Of a DNA stretch of 64,000 nt, positions 18,235 through 24,989 are shown piece by piece. Numbering within the stretch: the first letter of the stretch is position 1; the number at the start of each line of letters is the position of its first letter. A program made the position numbers and the translations under genes. This DNA comes from an uncultured Helicobacteraceae bacterium (GTDB taxonomy: Bacteria > Campylobacterota > Campylobacteria > Campylobacterales > Helicobacteraceae). The DNA lies in NCBI GenBank assembly GCA_910578285.1, contig CAJTQL010000002.1, forward strand, positions 62,001 to 126,000. The letters run 5' to 3'. The notes beneath the pieces are model-generated. The model was not told where the DNA came from. It saw nothing but the letters and a program-made list of their open reading frames with translations, and ran no database searches.

Positions 18235-19502
18235 TGAAAATCGCCCAACTCACAACCTATCCGACAATCGCGCCACGTCATGGTGGGCAGATTCGTGCCT
18301 TTTTTCTTGCGCATGCCCTACGTTATGCGGGACATGATGTGCGCCATTTTGCGCTTTGTGAGCCCACGCACACGCAAGCTGCTCGTGATGATGTGATTTT
18401 GAGCAAGCGCGATTTATCCGCTCTGCATTTTTCGCCCATGCTTGCCGATTATGCGACATCGTTGCTTGCTCTCAAAGAACCCTATTTCGAGCGTCTCGCC
18501 CAACATTTGCGTGCATTTTTGCCTGATGCTATTTTGCTCGAGCAGCCGTGGCTCTTTCCGTTTGTGCGCAAACTTTATCCAAATCAAATACCGCTATTGC
18601 TTTATTCGGCGCATAATATCGAACACACAATGAAAGCGGCGATGCTTCAAAGCGTTGGGCAAAGCGACATGAACGCGATAGCTGCGATTGAATCGCTCGA
18701 ATCTGAAGTTTGCGCGTATGCAAGCGCGACAATCGCTTGCACGCAGCATGATAGTGAGATTCTTGCTTCAATGGGCGCAAAGAATTGTATCGTTTGCTCA
18801 AATGGCGTGGATTCGTTACGATATAAGGCAGATATTGAGCAGATTCTGCGAAAATCCCTTGCTTCGCGCAGTTTTGCGCTTTTTGTGGGTTCAGCGCATG
18901 TTCCTAATGCGCTTGGTTTTTGGGATATGTTATCGAGCGATCTCTCCTATCTCCGCCCTGAACAGCTGATTGTTGTTGTCGGCTCTGTGGGCAGAATCTT
19001 GCATCAATATGCGCCTAAAAAGGACAGCATTTTGCATCTCCTCAATGAGCAAAAAATCAAGATTTTGGGTGAGGTCAGCCGCGATGTCCTAACCGCACTA
19101 CTCGTGAATGCAAACGTGATTCTCCTGCCTCTGACGCTCGGCGGCGGCAGCAACCTCAAAACCGCCGAGGCGATTGTCGCCAACCGCCCTGTTGTCGCAA
19201 CAAGTCTTGCCATTCGAGGATTTGAGTTTGCGCGCAATTTCACGAATTTCGCAATTGCTGACACACAAGAGCAGTTCATCACCGCCTTGCAAGCTGCATT
19301 TGCGCAAACACAGCCGCCATTGCAAAAAGAGGAACAAAACATGCGCCACAATCTCTATTGGGGGCTCACACTCGCGCCGCTCGCGCCGCTTGTTGCTTCG
19401 CTCGAGCTTCCGAGCGAACCCGCACAGCCCGTGCCACCGACTGCTACCAAGAAACCTTTAAGCCTCTCACATCGCACCGATTCTGCACAGCCACAGACAT
19501 AA
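18234..19502 (+). CDS. glycosyltransferase, GT4/GT1-like
   Basis: A 422-residue GT-B protein. The N-terminal GGQIRAFFLAHALRYAGHDVRHFAL and the AHNIEHTMKAAML segment, plus the C-terminal PLTLGGGSNLKTAEAIVANRPVVATSLAIRGFE, match sugar-transferring GT4 proteins. The last ~45 residues are a Pro/Ala/Thr-rich tail. The start is GTG, overlapping the previous stop by 1 bp, with AAAAAGGAG upstream. Acceptor and donor unknown; context suggests surface polysaccharide or LPS. Confidence 0.8.
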   Translation: MKIAQLTTYPTIAPRHGGQIRAFFLAHALRYAGHDVRHFALCEPTHTQAARDDVILSKRDLSALHFSPMLADYATSLLALKEPYFERLAQHLRAFLPDAILLEQPWLFPFVRKLYPNQIPLLLYSAHNIEHTMKAAMLQSVGQSDMNAIAAIESLESEVCAYASATIACTQHDSEILASMGAKNCIVCSNGVDSLRYKADIEQILRKSLASRSFALFVGSAHVPNALGFWDMLSSDLSYLRPEQLIVVVGSVGRILHQYAPKKDSILHLLNEQKIKILGEVSRDVLTALLVNANVILLPLTLGGGSNLKTAEAIVANRPVVATSLAIRGFEFARNFTNFAIADTQEQFITALQAAFAQTQPPLQKEEQNMRHNLYWGLTLAPLAPLVASLELPSEPAQPVPPTATKKPLSLSHRTDSAQPQT

Positions 19503-19506
19503 GACA

Positions 19507-20463
19507 ATGAGCAAAAAAATCGGGCTGATTGCCACAGGTGGAACGATTGCAGGTGTGCAAGCACCCGATATGCAATCCTACACAGCCGGAATCATGCCGA
19601 TTAGCTCATTGCTTTCTGTTTTGCCATTTGACGCGGCGCACATCGTGCCGATTCAGCTTGCAAACATCGACAGCTGTGATATGGACGCGGATTTGTGGTT
19701 CGCGCTTGTGCGTGCAGTCGATGCCGCGCTTGTCGATATGGACGGCATTGTCATCACGCACGGCACAGACACGCTTGAGGAGAGCGCATTTTTGTTACAG
19801 CTTTTGGTGCGGACGCACAAGCCGGTCGTGCTCACGGGCGCAAATCGCCCGAGCAACGCGCTTGGCGCGGACGGATTGCGCAACCTTTACAATGCGCTTT
19901 GCATTGCATGCAGCGAGCGCGCGCATGGTGTGCTTGTTACGATGAATGATGCCATCTTTGCGCCGACAGATTGCTATAAAGCGACAACACTTGGCGCAGA
20001 TTGCTTTGCGGCGCGCAACGGCGCTTTGGGCTATGTGCAGCAGGGCGATGTGCATTTTTTGCGCATAGAATCGCGCAAGCTGCCACATTTTTCGGCGTGT
20101 TCGCCCGAAAGCTTCGCGCGAGTCGAGATTCTGCTTTCGTATGCACACAATGGACTTGGGGCGATTCTGCACGCGCTCAAAGAGGACGGCGTGCGCGGTG
20201 TTGTCATCGCCGGGAGCGGGGCGGGGAACGTGCACTCCGCACTCAAACGCGCACTTTGTGCCTACCAGCCAGACGAGCTTACGGTCGTGTGCGCCTCGCG
20301 CCTCGCGCGTTCATTTATCGCACCCGCAATGTTGCAAGCGCCACAATGGATTGCCGCAGGTTACCTTAGCCCATTCTCCGCGCGGATTTTGCTTGCGCTT
20401 TTGCTTGGCAGCGGCGCAACGCATGACGCAATCGTACGGACGTTTCGTCAGTTTGGGGATTAA
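19507..20463 (+). CDS. L-asparaginase
   Basis: A 318-residue asparaginase hydrolysing asparagine to aspartate and ammonia. IATGGTIAG near the N-terminus and HGTDTLEESAF at about 82-92 carry the two catalytic threonines. GANRPSNALGADGLRNLYNAL is also family-typical. No signal peptide is visible, so the protein is predicted cytoplasmic. Only a weak TAAGAC precedes the ATG, 4 bp after the glycosyltransferase stop, suggesting coupling. The 3' flank contains REP-like elements and a terminator-like hairpin. Confidence 0.9.
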   Translation: MSKKIGLIATGGTIAGVQAPDMQSYTAGIMPISSLLSVLPFDAAHIVPIQLANIDSCDMDADLWFALVRAVDAALVDMDGIVITHGTDTLEESAFLLQLLVRTHKPVVLTGANRPSNALGADGLRNLYNALCIACSERAHGVLVTMNDAIFAPTDCYKATTLGADCFAARNGALGYVQQGDVHFLRIESRKLPHFSACSPESFARVEILLSYAHNGLGAILHALKEDGVRGVVIAGSGAGNVHSALKRALCAYQPDELTVVCASRLARSFIAPAMLQAPQWIAAGYLSPFSARILLALLLGSGATHDAIVRTFRQFGD

Positions 20464-20480
20464 AGGTGCAAAAGATTCTA

Positions 20481-20520
20481 TCTCGTCATTGCGAGAGGTG
20501 TTAGCCTTGTGGTAATCGCC
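20481..20520 (+). repeat. REP-like element, copy 1
   Basis: Begins TCTCGTCATTGCGAGAGG and ends GGTAATCGCC. It matches the left arm CGTCATTGCGAG shared by seven elements between 20481 and 24200. The right arm is diverged. Confidence 0.6.
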
Positions 20521-20552
20521 AAGCAAAGAATCTTAAACGTCCTCGATTCCTC

Positions 20553-20592
20553 ATTTGTCTTTCTTCAGCCTAAAGGCTTCAGAATGACAAAT
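20553..20592. terminator. hairpin downstream of asparaginase gene
   Basis: ATTTGTC at 20553-20559 pairs with GACAAAT at 20586-20592, with AGCC-TAAA-GGCT as an inner stem. It lacks a clean T run, so it may be a repeated intergenic palindrome acting as a terminator or REP. I recall similar 'TGTCATTCTGAAGCC'-type repeats in related genomes. Confidence 0.4.
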
Positions 20593-20682
20593 CATTAGAT
20601 TTGTTTGAGATTCTAAATGTGGTGATTTTCTAAAGGGGACTTGCCAAAGCAAACACAACATGGTTGTGTTTCTTATGATAAT

Positions 20683-20879
20683 TATCCCCCTTATAATCCC
20701 CAAACCCCTGCACGCTTTTTAAATGTGTGCTCTGCACGGATTATGTCAATGCCCACAGCACAACGTCTCCATTATCCCTTTGGCATGAATAAATACTGCA
20801 CGCTGTGGCTGGGGATTCTAGAATTGATGAGCAATGGCGAACAAAACGTCATTGCAAGCTTATGCGAAGCAATCAACAT
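20683..20879 (+). repeat. long intergenic repeat, copy A
   Basis: A segment of about 175 bp, from TATCCCCCTTATAATCC to ACGTCATTGC, is repeated nearly identically in inverse orientation at 23719-23895. It continues into a REP-like end (CGTCATTGC..GAAGCAATCAAC, 20847-20879). Shared blocks include GGATTATGTCAATGCCCAC and GGGGATTCTAGAATTGATG. With the inverted copy it brackets the lipoprotein cluster. Confidence 0.8.
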
Positions 20880-20987
20880 ACAAAAAATCCCAATTCCATT
20901 TCTATTCCTCTAAAATAAACATTTTTTTTTGCTTTCCCTAGTAATTTAAAATTTATCTAAGAATAAAAAGGTATCATTGTATTACAT

Positions 20988-20993
20988 TATAAT
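20988..20993 (+). promoter_or_regulatory. -10 box for small lipoprotein operon
   Basis: TATAAT, 20 bp before the ATG at 21014, in very AT-rich sequence. Confidence 0.55.
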
Positions 20994-21013
20994 TTTCTAC
21001 AAATGGAGTCGCT

Positions 21014-21160
21014 ATGACTAAGTTTTTCTCAACTCTCATGATTTGCGGAGCTCTCTCCGTTGCATCTCTCTTTGCTGCAGAGCACAAGCAAGATATTGCA
21101 CCAAATGTGCCAAGCATAATGTTTGGGCATAAACCTCAAACACAAGATTTGCTGTTATGA
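21014..21160 (+). CDS. 48-residue secreted peptide
   Basis: MTKFFSTLMICGALSVAS then LFAAEHKQDIA: a complete signal peptide with an AxA-like cleavage region (SLFAAE), followed by a mature part of only about 25 residues ending in QTQDLLL. GGAG lies 6 nt before ATG 21014, and the stop overlaps the next lipoprotein start as ATGA. I do not recognise the family. Start, ribosome site and coupling make it likely to be real. Confidence 0.6.
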   Translation: MTKFFSTLMICGALSVASLFAAEHKQDIAPNVPSIMFGHKPQTQDLLL

Positions 21161-21414
21161 GAATCTTGTTGCTTGTTGGTACGATGTTTATCGTATCCTT
21201 TTTCAATGCTTGTAGTTTTCAACGGCAAATCAGTGCTGTTGAGATGGGTTGCAAGAAAGAAAACGTTGCTTTCCCACAAGGCGAGATTTCTTGGTATGAA
21301 TTTATGCCTCAATATTGGGAAGCAAATTGTGGCAATAAAAAATATGTTTGCCAACCATCGGGAATAGCGATATTTCAAGCACCTAGTGCAAAATGCAAGG
21401 AAATTATTCCATAA
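21157..21414 (+). CDS. small Cys-rich lipoprotein 1
   Basis: 85 residues with lipobox FFNAC (Cys19) and a mature part holding five further cysteines' worth of pattern shared with the next gene: GC..E..FPxG, a WEAxC motif, KxYxCQ and a late C. The spacing suggests conserved disulfides. It is coupled to the preceding peptide by ATGA overlap and followed by a strong terminator hairpin. The function is unknown; the family resembles small Helicobacter lipoproteins I cannot name. Confidence 0.7.
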   Translation: MRILLLVGTMFIVSFFNACSFQRQISAVEMGCKKENVAFPQGEISWYEFMPQYWEANCGNKKYVCQPSGIAIFQAPSAKCKEIIP

Positions 21415-21425
21415 TTGTATTTTGC

Positions 21426-21462
21426 TTGCCCTTGTCGCCACTTATGGCGATAGGGCAATTCT
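21426..21462 (+). terminator. Rho-independent terminator
   Basis: Stem TTGCCCT (21426-21432) with AGGGCAA (21452-21458) and inner TCGCC/GGCGA, loop ACTTAT, followed by TTCTTG. It sits 11 bp after the lipoprotein 1 stop. Confidence 0.7.
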
Positions 21463-21486
21463 TGTATCTTTGATAAGGACAAACGT

Positions 21487-21732
21487 ATGCGCATTTTCTT
21501 GCTAGTGAGTGTCTGTATTCTTTTTGTGGGCTGCTATCAAGAAAGAATGACGGCTGCTAGAACCGGCTGTTTGCCCGAAGAGCTTGATTTCCCTGACGGA
21601 AAACATTGGATAACACCAACACATTGGGAGGCGCTTTGCCATGGCAAACGATATGCTTGCCAAACTAAGCCCAAAAATTTTTTGTTTTGGGGTTGGCAAG
21701 ATACAGAGTGCGTACCAATCTCGACACAATAA
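21487..21732 (+). CDS. small Cys-rich lipoprotein 2 (paralogue)
   Basis: 81 residues; signal with lipobox ILFVGC (Cys16). The mature region repeats the pattern of the preceding gene: RTGCLPEELDFPDGK, HWEALCHGKRYACQ and a C-terminal TEC. Both are therefore tandem paralogues. ATAAGGACAAACGT precedes the ATG. Function unknown. Confidence 0.68.
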   Translation: MRIFLLVSVCILFVGCYQERMTAARTGCLPEELDFPDGKHWITPTHWEALCHGKRYACQTKPKNFLFWGWQDTECVPISTQ

Positions 21733-21786
21733 GAGAAATTGATTGTTGAACAAGTCCATGTGATGATGATAAGCATAGAATCTTCG

Positions 21787-21842
21787 GAGGTGCGAAATCG
21801 AGCGCACACAATAAAACATGCGCGCAGACTTAGTCGCACCTC
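21787..21842. terminator. long hairpin between convergent genes
   Basis: GAGGTGCGA (21787-21795) pairs perfectly with TCGCACCTC (21834-21842), with GCGCA/TGCGC inside. It lies between a plus-strand lipoprotein and a minus-strand ORF and probably ends transcription from both sides. It could also be a small structured RNA. Confidence 0.5.
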
Positions 21843-21873
21843 TAATTTGACGACATTACACAACAAATCTACA

Positions 21874-22101
21874 TTAACGTGTCGCCGCCTTGCCCGCTTT
21901 CATCAAGTCTCGCAATAGCGAATCATCATTCTTGGGTTTCTTTGCTCGGCTCAACACGTTTTCGCGGTTGATTTCTTCGTCCATAATGCTCGCATAGTTT
22001 TTTCGTTTCTCTACTCCTAAATCAAGCAATGTTTCGGTTTCATCATCAATGGCAATATTTTTCATATTTTCCGCAAATGTTCTCATGGCTTCTGCAAACA
22101 T
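21874..22101 (-). CDS. small hypothetical charged protein
   Basis: 75 residues, highly charged and helical (DDETETLLDLGVEKRKNYASIMDEE), no signal or TM. No clear ribosome site precedes ATG 22101, so the true start is uncertain and the gene may be a 3' remnant. It is followed by the 21787-21842 hairpin. Unrecognised. Confidence 0.4.
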   Translation of the reverse strand: MFAEAMRTFAENMKNIAIDDETETLLDLGVEKRKNYASIMDEEINRENVLSRAKKPKNDDSLLRDLMKAGKAATR

Positions 22102-22145
22102 AAATTGTATTAATGGGTCAAAGCCCTTAAGGCAAAGTCATTGTT

Positions 22146-22447
22146 TCAATTGTTTTGGTAATAATTGATAAGCACATCTTTTGCATTGGCAATTTGTTTC
22201 TGCTGCTCGGGGCTTAAATATTGCGCAAGTTGAATGCTAATATCATGAAAGATTCTAAGCTCACTTACAATCTCTAAATCGGCAGTATGCACAGCTAACA
22301 TCAAAGCTTCCTCGTTGCCTTCCTCAATCGCTCTACGCGTATAGCCATTATCGTCAAAAGAAACTTTTTGCCATCTATGGAATGAAATACGCTTATTTGA
22401 ATGTCATATTCAGGCTTATAATAGCGTTCTATCAATGTTTGTCTAGC
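22146..22447 (-). pseudogene. frameshifted hypothetical gene fragment
   Basis: Two consecutive coding frames join. ERYYKPEYDIQISVFHSIDGKKF is read in one frame, then in another DDNGYTRRAIEEGNEEALML and on to DVLINYYQNN before a stop at 22146-22148. The break is around an AAAAAG-TTTCTTTT run near 22355. No start codon is found upstream. It is clearly protein-like (helical, charged) but broken; the parent family is not recognised. Confidence 0.5.
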
Positions 22448-22530
22448 TCATAGTCTTTGCAAGATTCCAAGCAATTTTTGTTCTATTTTTTGGAATCGCC
22501 CGACAGATTTCAAGTTTTACATTATCTTAA

Positions 22531-22575
22531 ACATCATTGCGAGGGCTTGCCCGAATCAATCAACGATTCTTGATA
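22531..22575 (+). repeat. REP-like element, copy 3
   Basis: ATCATTGCGAGGGCTTGCCC followed by GAATCAATCAACGATTCTT. It carries the GGGC-tt-GCCC stem between the family arms and lies at the truncated end of the 22560-22699 lipoprotein fragment. Confidence 0.65.
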
Positions 22576-22699
22576 ACACAACAAACAGCCTCTGTTGCAT
22601 CAGTCGTAACATCTTTGGGAGAATCTCCTCCACACGCGGTAAAAAATATTGCCAACAAACCTAAGCCAAATGCTAAAATCCACTTTTCCGTATATCCAT
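22560..22699 (-). pseudogene. broken small lipoprotein running into a REP-like element
   Basis: ATG 22699 has AAAGGAG upstream, but its frame stops after 8 codons. The neighbouring frame continues as EKWILAFGLGLLAIFFTACGG, a lipoprotein signal with lipobox FTAC, then DSPKDVTTDATEAV. The frame then enters a REP-like element (22531-22575) and ends. This looks like a frameshifted, 3'-truncated lipoprotein of the small DUF4878-like type. Confidence 0.5.
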
Positions 22700-22727
22700 C
22701 ACTCCTTTTATGTTGATTTGCCTATTC

Positions 22728-23474
22728 CTAATCAGCTTTGCGAATCTCGCTCAATCGATTCCATGCCATGACTTCGAGGATAAGTGCAGCAAGGAAAAAC
22801 AAAAATCCAATCAATATAATTGTAGTTGCAATGCCGATAATGACCGCAAAAAAGGCATAAAGAAAATAGGGCTGATTAGTGATTGTCGCAAGCTCTTTCG
22901 CATATTGATATTTAAAATAAACAGCTACCACAAACATAACAATGGAAATAATCGTGCCGATTCCAAAAGATGATAGGAGCATATCAATATTAAGAGACCC
23001 CGAAAAGCCAAAAACTATGCTAGTAAAAGTGGCAAACCCTATAGACAATGCCATGATAGTGCCCGCTATGACATAAAGGAGCAATGGAATGATAAAATTT
23101 CTCAACAAAGTCGTGCTTCCACTGACCTTCTGAATCGACGAAACAACCAAAATGCTCGCAATCGCACCCAAAATGGCAAGAATCTGCCCCAAGACAGGAA
23201 TCTCCCATAAATAAACCATGAGCGAACAATAACCCTTGATTCGAATCCCCTGAACGCTATTATCACTAATGAGTTCGCCGACATTGCCCACGCCGGTTTT
23301 CTGCGCAAGAAAAATAGACTTTGCCATGTTTTCTTGAATTTGAAAATCAACCTCTCTTCCAACAATGTTTTGCATACTTTCACCCTTCAGATTTTCCACA
23401 TCTGAAATATCGAACTTGTAGCGGTTACCATCGTTCCCGCTAATCAGATTTTCTGCTAGAATCTTGCCCTGCAT
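22728..23474 (-). CDS. DUF996-like membrane protein with OB-like N-terminus
   Basis: 248 residues. The N-terminal ~60 residues (MQGKILAENLISGNDGNRYKF, then GREVDFQIQ) form a small beta domain like the partial protein at the left edge of the window. Residues ~85-240 hold five TM helices (IPVLGQILAILGAIASILVV is the first) in the DUF996-like pattern. Start ATG 23474 is chosen because AAGGAACACAA precedes it; an in-frame extension upstream lacks a site. Function unknown. It stands alone inside the repeat-bracketed patch. Confidence 0.7.
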   Translation of the reverse strand: MQGKILAENLISGNDGNRYKFDISDVENLKGESMQNIVGREVDFQIQENMAKSIFLAQKTGVGNVGELISDNSVQGIRIKGYCSLMVYLWEIPVLGQILAILGAIASILVVSSIQKVSGSTTLLRNFIIPLLLYVIAGTIMALSIGFATFTSIVFGFSGSLNIDMLLSSFGIGTIISIVMFVVAVYFKYQYAKELATITNQPYFLYAFFAVIIGIATTIILIGFLFFLAALILEVMAWNRLSEIRKAD

Positions 23475-23632
23475 TTGTGTTCCTTGATTGATGAGTTGTG
23501 ATGTGATGATTGTGTCAATATACCAGAAGTAAAATTCTACCCCCACTAAAAAATAGCTTAAATTTTGAGGGGATAGAGGATTGTTTAGATTTTTATGGAA
23601 TACTTATGCGTGATTGCGATAGACATTGCTGT

Positions 23633-23674
23633 ACGTCATTGCGAAGATTCGTTAGAATCCGAAACAATCAACGA
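23633..23674 (+). repeat. REP-like element, copy 4
   Basis: ACGTCATTGCGAA, stem GATTC-gtta-GAATC, then GAAACAATCAACGA. It lies head to head with copy 5. Confidence 0.65.
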
Positions 23675-23688
23675 CGTTGGGTTCAAAA

Positions 23689-23730
23689 ATCGTTGATTGC
23701 CGCGCCTGCTTTGCAGCCTCGCAATGACGT
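23689..23730 (-). repeat. REP-like element, copy 5
   Basis: Inverse orientation: on the minus strand ACGTCATTGCGAGGCTGC leads to GGCAATCAACGATT. It forms the end of the inverted long repeat. Confidence 0.65.
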
Positions 23731-23895
23731 TTTGTTCGCCATTGCTCATCAATTCTAGAATCCCCAGCCACAGCATGCAGTCTTCATTCATGCCAAAGGG
23801 ATAATGGAGACGTTGTGCTGTGGGCATTGACATAATCCGTGCAGAGCACACATAAAAAGCGTGCAGAGGTTTGGGGATTATAAGGGGGATAAGGA
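23719..23895 (-). repeat. long intergenic repeat, inverted copy B
   Basis: Near-identical inverse of 20683-20858, with a handful of substitutions and a small indel (CTTTTTAAATGTG against CTTTTTATGTG). The two copies face each other about 2.9 kb apart, so recombination between them would invert the lipoprotein cluster. Confidence 0.8.
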
Positions 23896-23988
23896 GGCTT
23901 ATTTGCGAAGCAGCCCCTATGACATCTTTAATCGCAAATGCTAAAGCATTGCTACTCGTTTGTTGCTTTGCGCCAAACGCTGCTTTCA

Positions 23989-24076
23989 CCCCCAAACCCC
24001 TGCACGTTTTTAATCGAACATAGACGTTGCGCGCTGTGGTTGGGAGTTTAGAATTATGAGCAATAGCAAACTAAAA
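23989..24076 (+). repeat. degenerate third copy of long repeat
   Basis: CCCCCAAACCCCTGCACG, then GCGCTGTGGTTGGGAGTTTAG and ATGAGCAATAGCAAAC. It resembles copy A with an internal deletion and many substitutions. Confidence 0.5.
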
Positions 24077-24095
24077 CATAATATTGTAAATATAT

Positions 24096-24136
24096 CTCGT
24101 CATTGCGAGAGGCGATAGCCTCTCGTGGCAATCAAC
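24096..24136 (+). repeat. REP-like element, copy 6
   Basis: CGTCATTG, then a perfect stem CGAGAGGC-gata-GCCTCTCG, then TGGCAATCAACGAT. The best-formed hairpin of the family. Confidence 0.7.
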
Positions 24137-24157
24137 GATATTGGGTAGTCATGAATC

Positions 24158-24198
24158 GTTAATTGCTTCAGATTCTAAGCAATCCTTGCAATGACGAT
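24158..24198 (-). repeat. REP-like element, copy 7
   Basis: On the minus strand CGTCATTGCAAGGATTGC, then GAAGCAATTAACGATT. It opposes copy 6 and ends about 45 bp before the methyltransferase stop. Confidence 0.6.
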
Positions 24199-24242
24199 TG
24201 GAATGTTCAATATTTCTCAATCGTCATTATATAAGACACAGC

Positions 24243-24989
24243 TCATGGAGCCATCATGCTGCTTGCATTATCCTGCGTGCGGGGGGGGGGGGCAGAATGC
24301 GTTGTTTTGTTGTCATAGAGCATGACGGCGATGTTGGGCTCGCGCGGCATGCGTTCAATGCAATAGACGACTTCAAGCGGCAGCTCAAAGGGCGGCTTGC
24401 GCAAGTCAAGCGCACGATATTGCGTGGGCAGAATGTCGGCATTGACATGTTCGCTAATATCATTTGCAATCAGTGCATAAGTAAACTTAGGGAGAATCGC
24501 GATGAAGTCGTGGATTTTTGCATTAGGCAGGTGTTGCAAGACATCTTTGCAGATGAGTAAATCGGCGGGTTGAATCTGCGCAAAATCACCATTGTAATGC
24601 ACAAAATTGATGTTTTCTTTTGCATAACGTGCGTTGTTTGCGTTGATAACAAAAGACGCGACATCATAGCCTGTATAAGACGCATGTCCCCAATCGATAT
24701 TCTTTGAAAACTGCCAATCGCCACAGCCGACATCAGCGATTGTGTGAATCTCGTGTTTGCGCAAAAAGTCTTGCAAAAACATCATATAGCCGCGCAAAAG
24801 CCCCTCTTTGCTGCCGCTACCGCTGCCATTGCCCCACATGTTCGTTTCATAGACGGTGTCAAAGAGCATGTTCAGATTCTGCGCATTTTGCTTCAAAAGC
24901 ATGGTTTTGATGAAATCCAGCTTGCTATTTGTTTGCTGCAAGAACATCACGAGTTGTTGAAAGAATCGCTCATCAAGTTGCACGGGCAT
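24243..24989 (-). CDS. class I SAM methyltransferase with C12 tract
   Basis: About 248 residues. ADVGCGDWQFSKNIDW is SAM motif I, followed by YDVASFVINANN and the post-I region LLICKDVLQHLPN typical of small-molecule or protein methyltransferases. I prefer ATG 24989 over ATG 25031, since it overlaps pseC by 17 rather than 59 bp; neither has a strong ribosome site. A run of 12 C (24281-24292 on the plus strand as G) lies in the last 17 codons. In the present frame the tail is HSAPPPRTQDNASSMMAP. Slippage changes only this tail. Operon with pseC and the flagellin homologue suggests flagellin glycan modification, as inference. Confidence 0.75.
   Translation of the reverse strand: MPVQLDERFFQQLVMFLQQTNSKLDFIKTMLLKQNAQNLNMLFDTVYETNMWGNGSGSGSKEGLLRGYMMFLQDFLRKHEIHTIADVGCGDWQFSKNIDWGHASYTGYDVASFVINANNARYAKENINFVHYNGDFAQIQPADLLICKDVLQHLPNAKIHDFIAILPKFTYALIANDISEHVNADILPTQYRALDLRKPPFELPLEVVYCIERMPREPNIAVMLYDNKTTHSAPPPRTQDNASSMMAP
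24281..24292. repeat. G12/C12 homopolymer, putative phase-variable tract
   Basis: Twelve G on the plus strand, inside the 3' end of the methyltransferase. Such tracts in Helicobacter and Campylobacter slip in replication. Here all three frames end within about 8-17 codons. Confidence 0.8.

Larger units (their letters stand above)
20464..21013. other. repeat-rich intergenic region, left side
   Basis: This 550-bp non-coding stretch holds a REP-like element (20481-20520), the hairpin at 20553-20592, a long repeat copy (20683-20879), an AT-rich tail and a promoter at 20988-20993. A 90-codon open frame at 20641-20913 is only the translation of the repeat and is not a credible gene. Confidence 0.6.
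23475..24242. other. repeat-rich intergenic region, right side
   Basis: About 770 bp with no credible gene. It contains REP-like elements at 23633-23674, 23689-23730, 24096-24136 and 24158-24198, the inverted long repeat at 23719-23895, and a degenerate third copy at 23989-24076. A 119-codon minus-strand frame (23636-23995) is a translation of the repeats. Confidence 0.6.

Noticed and set aside
20641..20913. A 90-codon plus-strand frame in the left repeat.
   Set aside because: Translation of repeat copy A, not supported as a gene.
23636..23995. A 119-codon minus-strand open frame in the right repeat region.
   Set aside because: It is the translation of the long repeat and REP elements; copy A gives a matching frame in another context.
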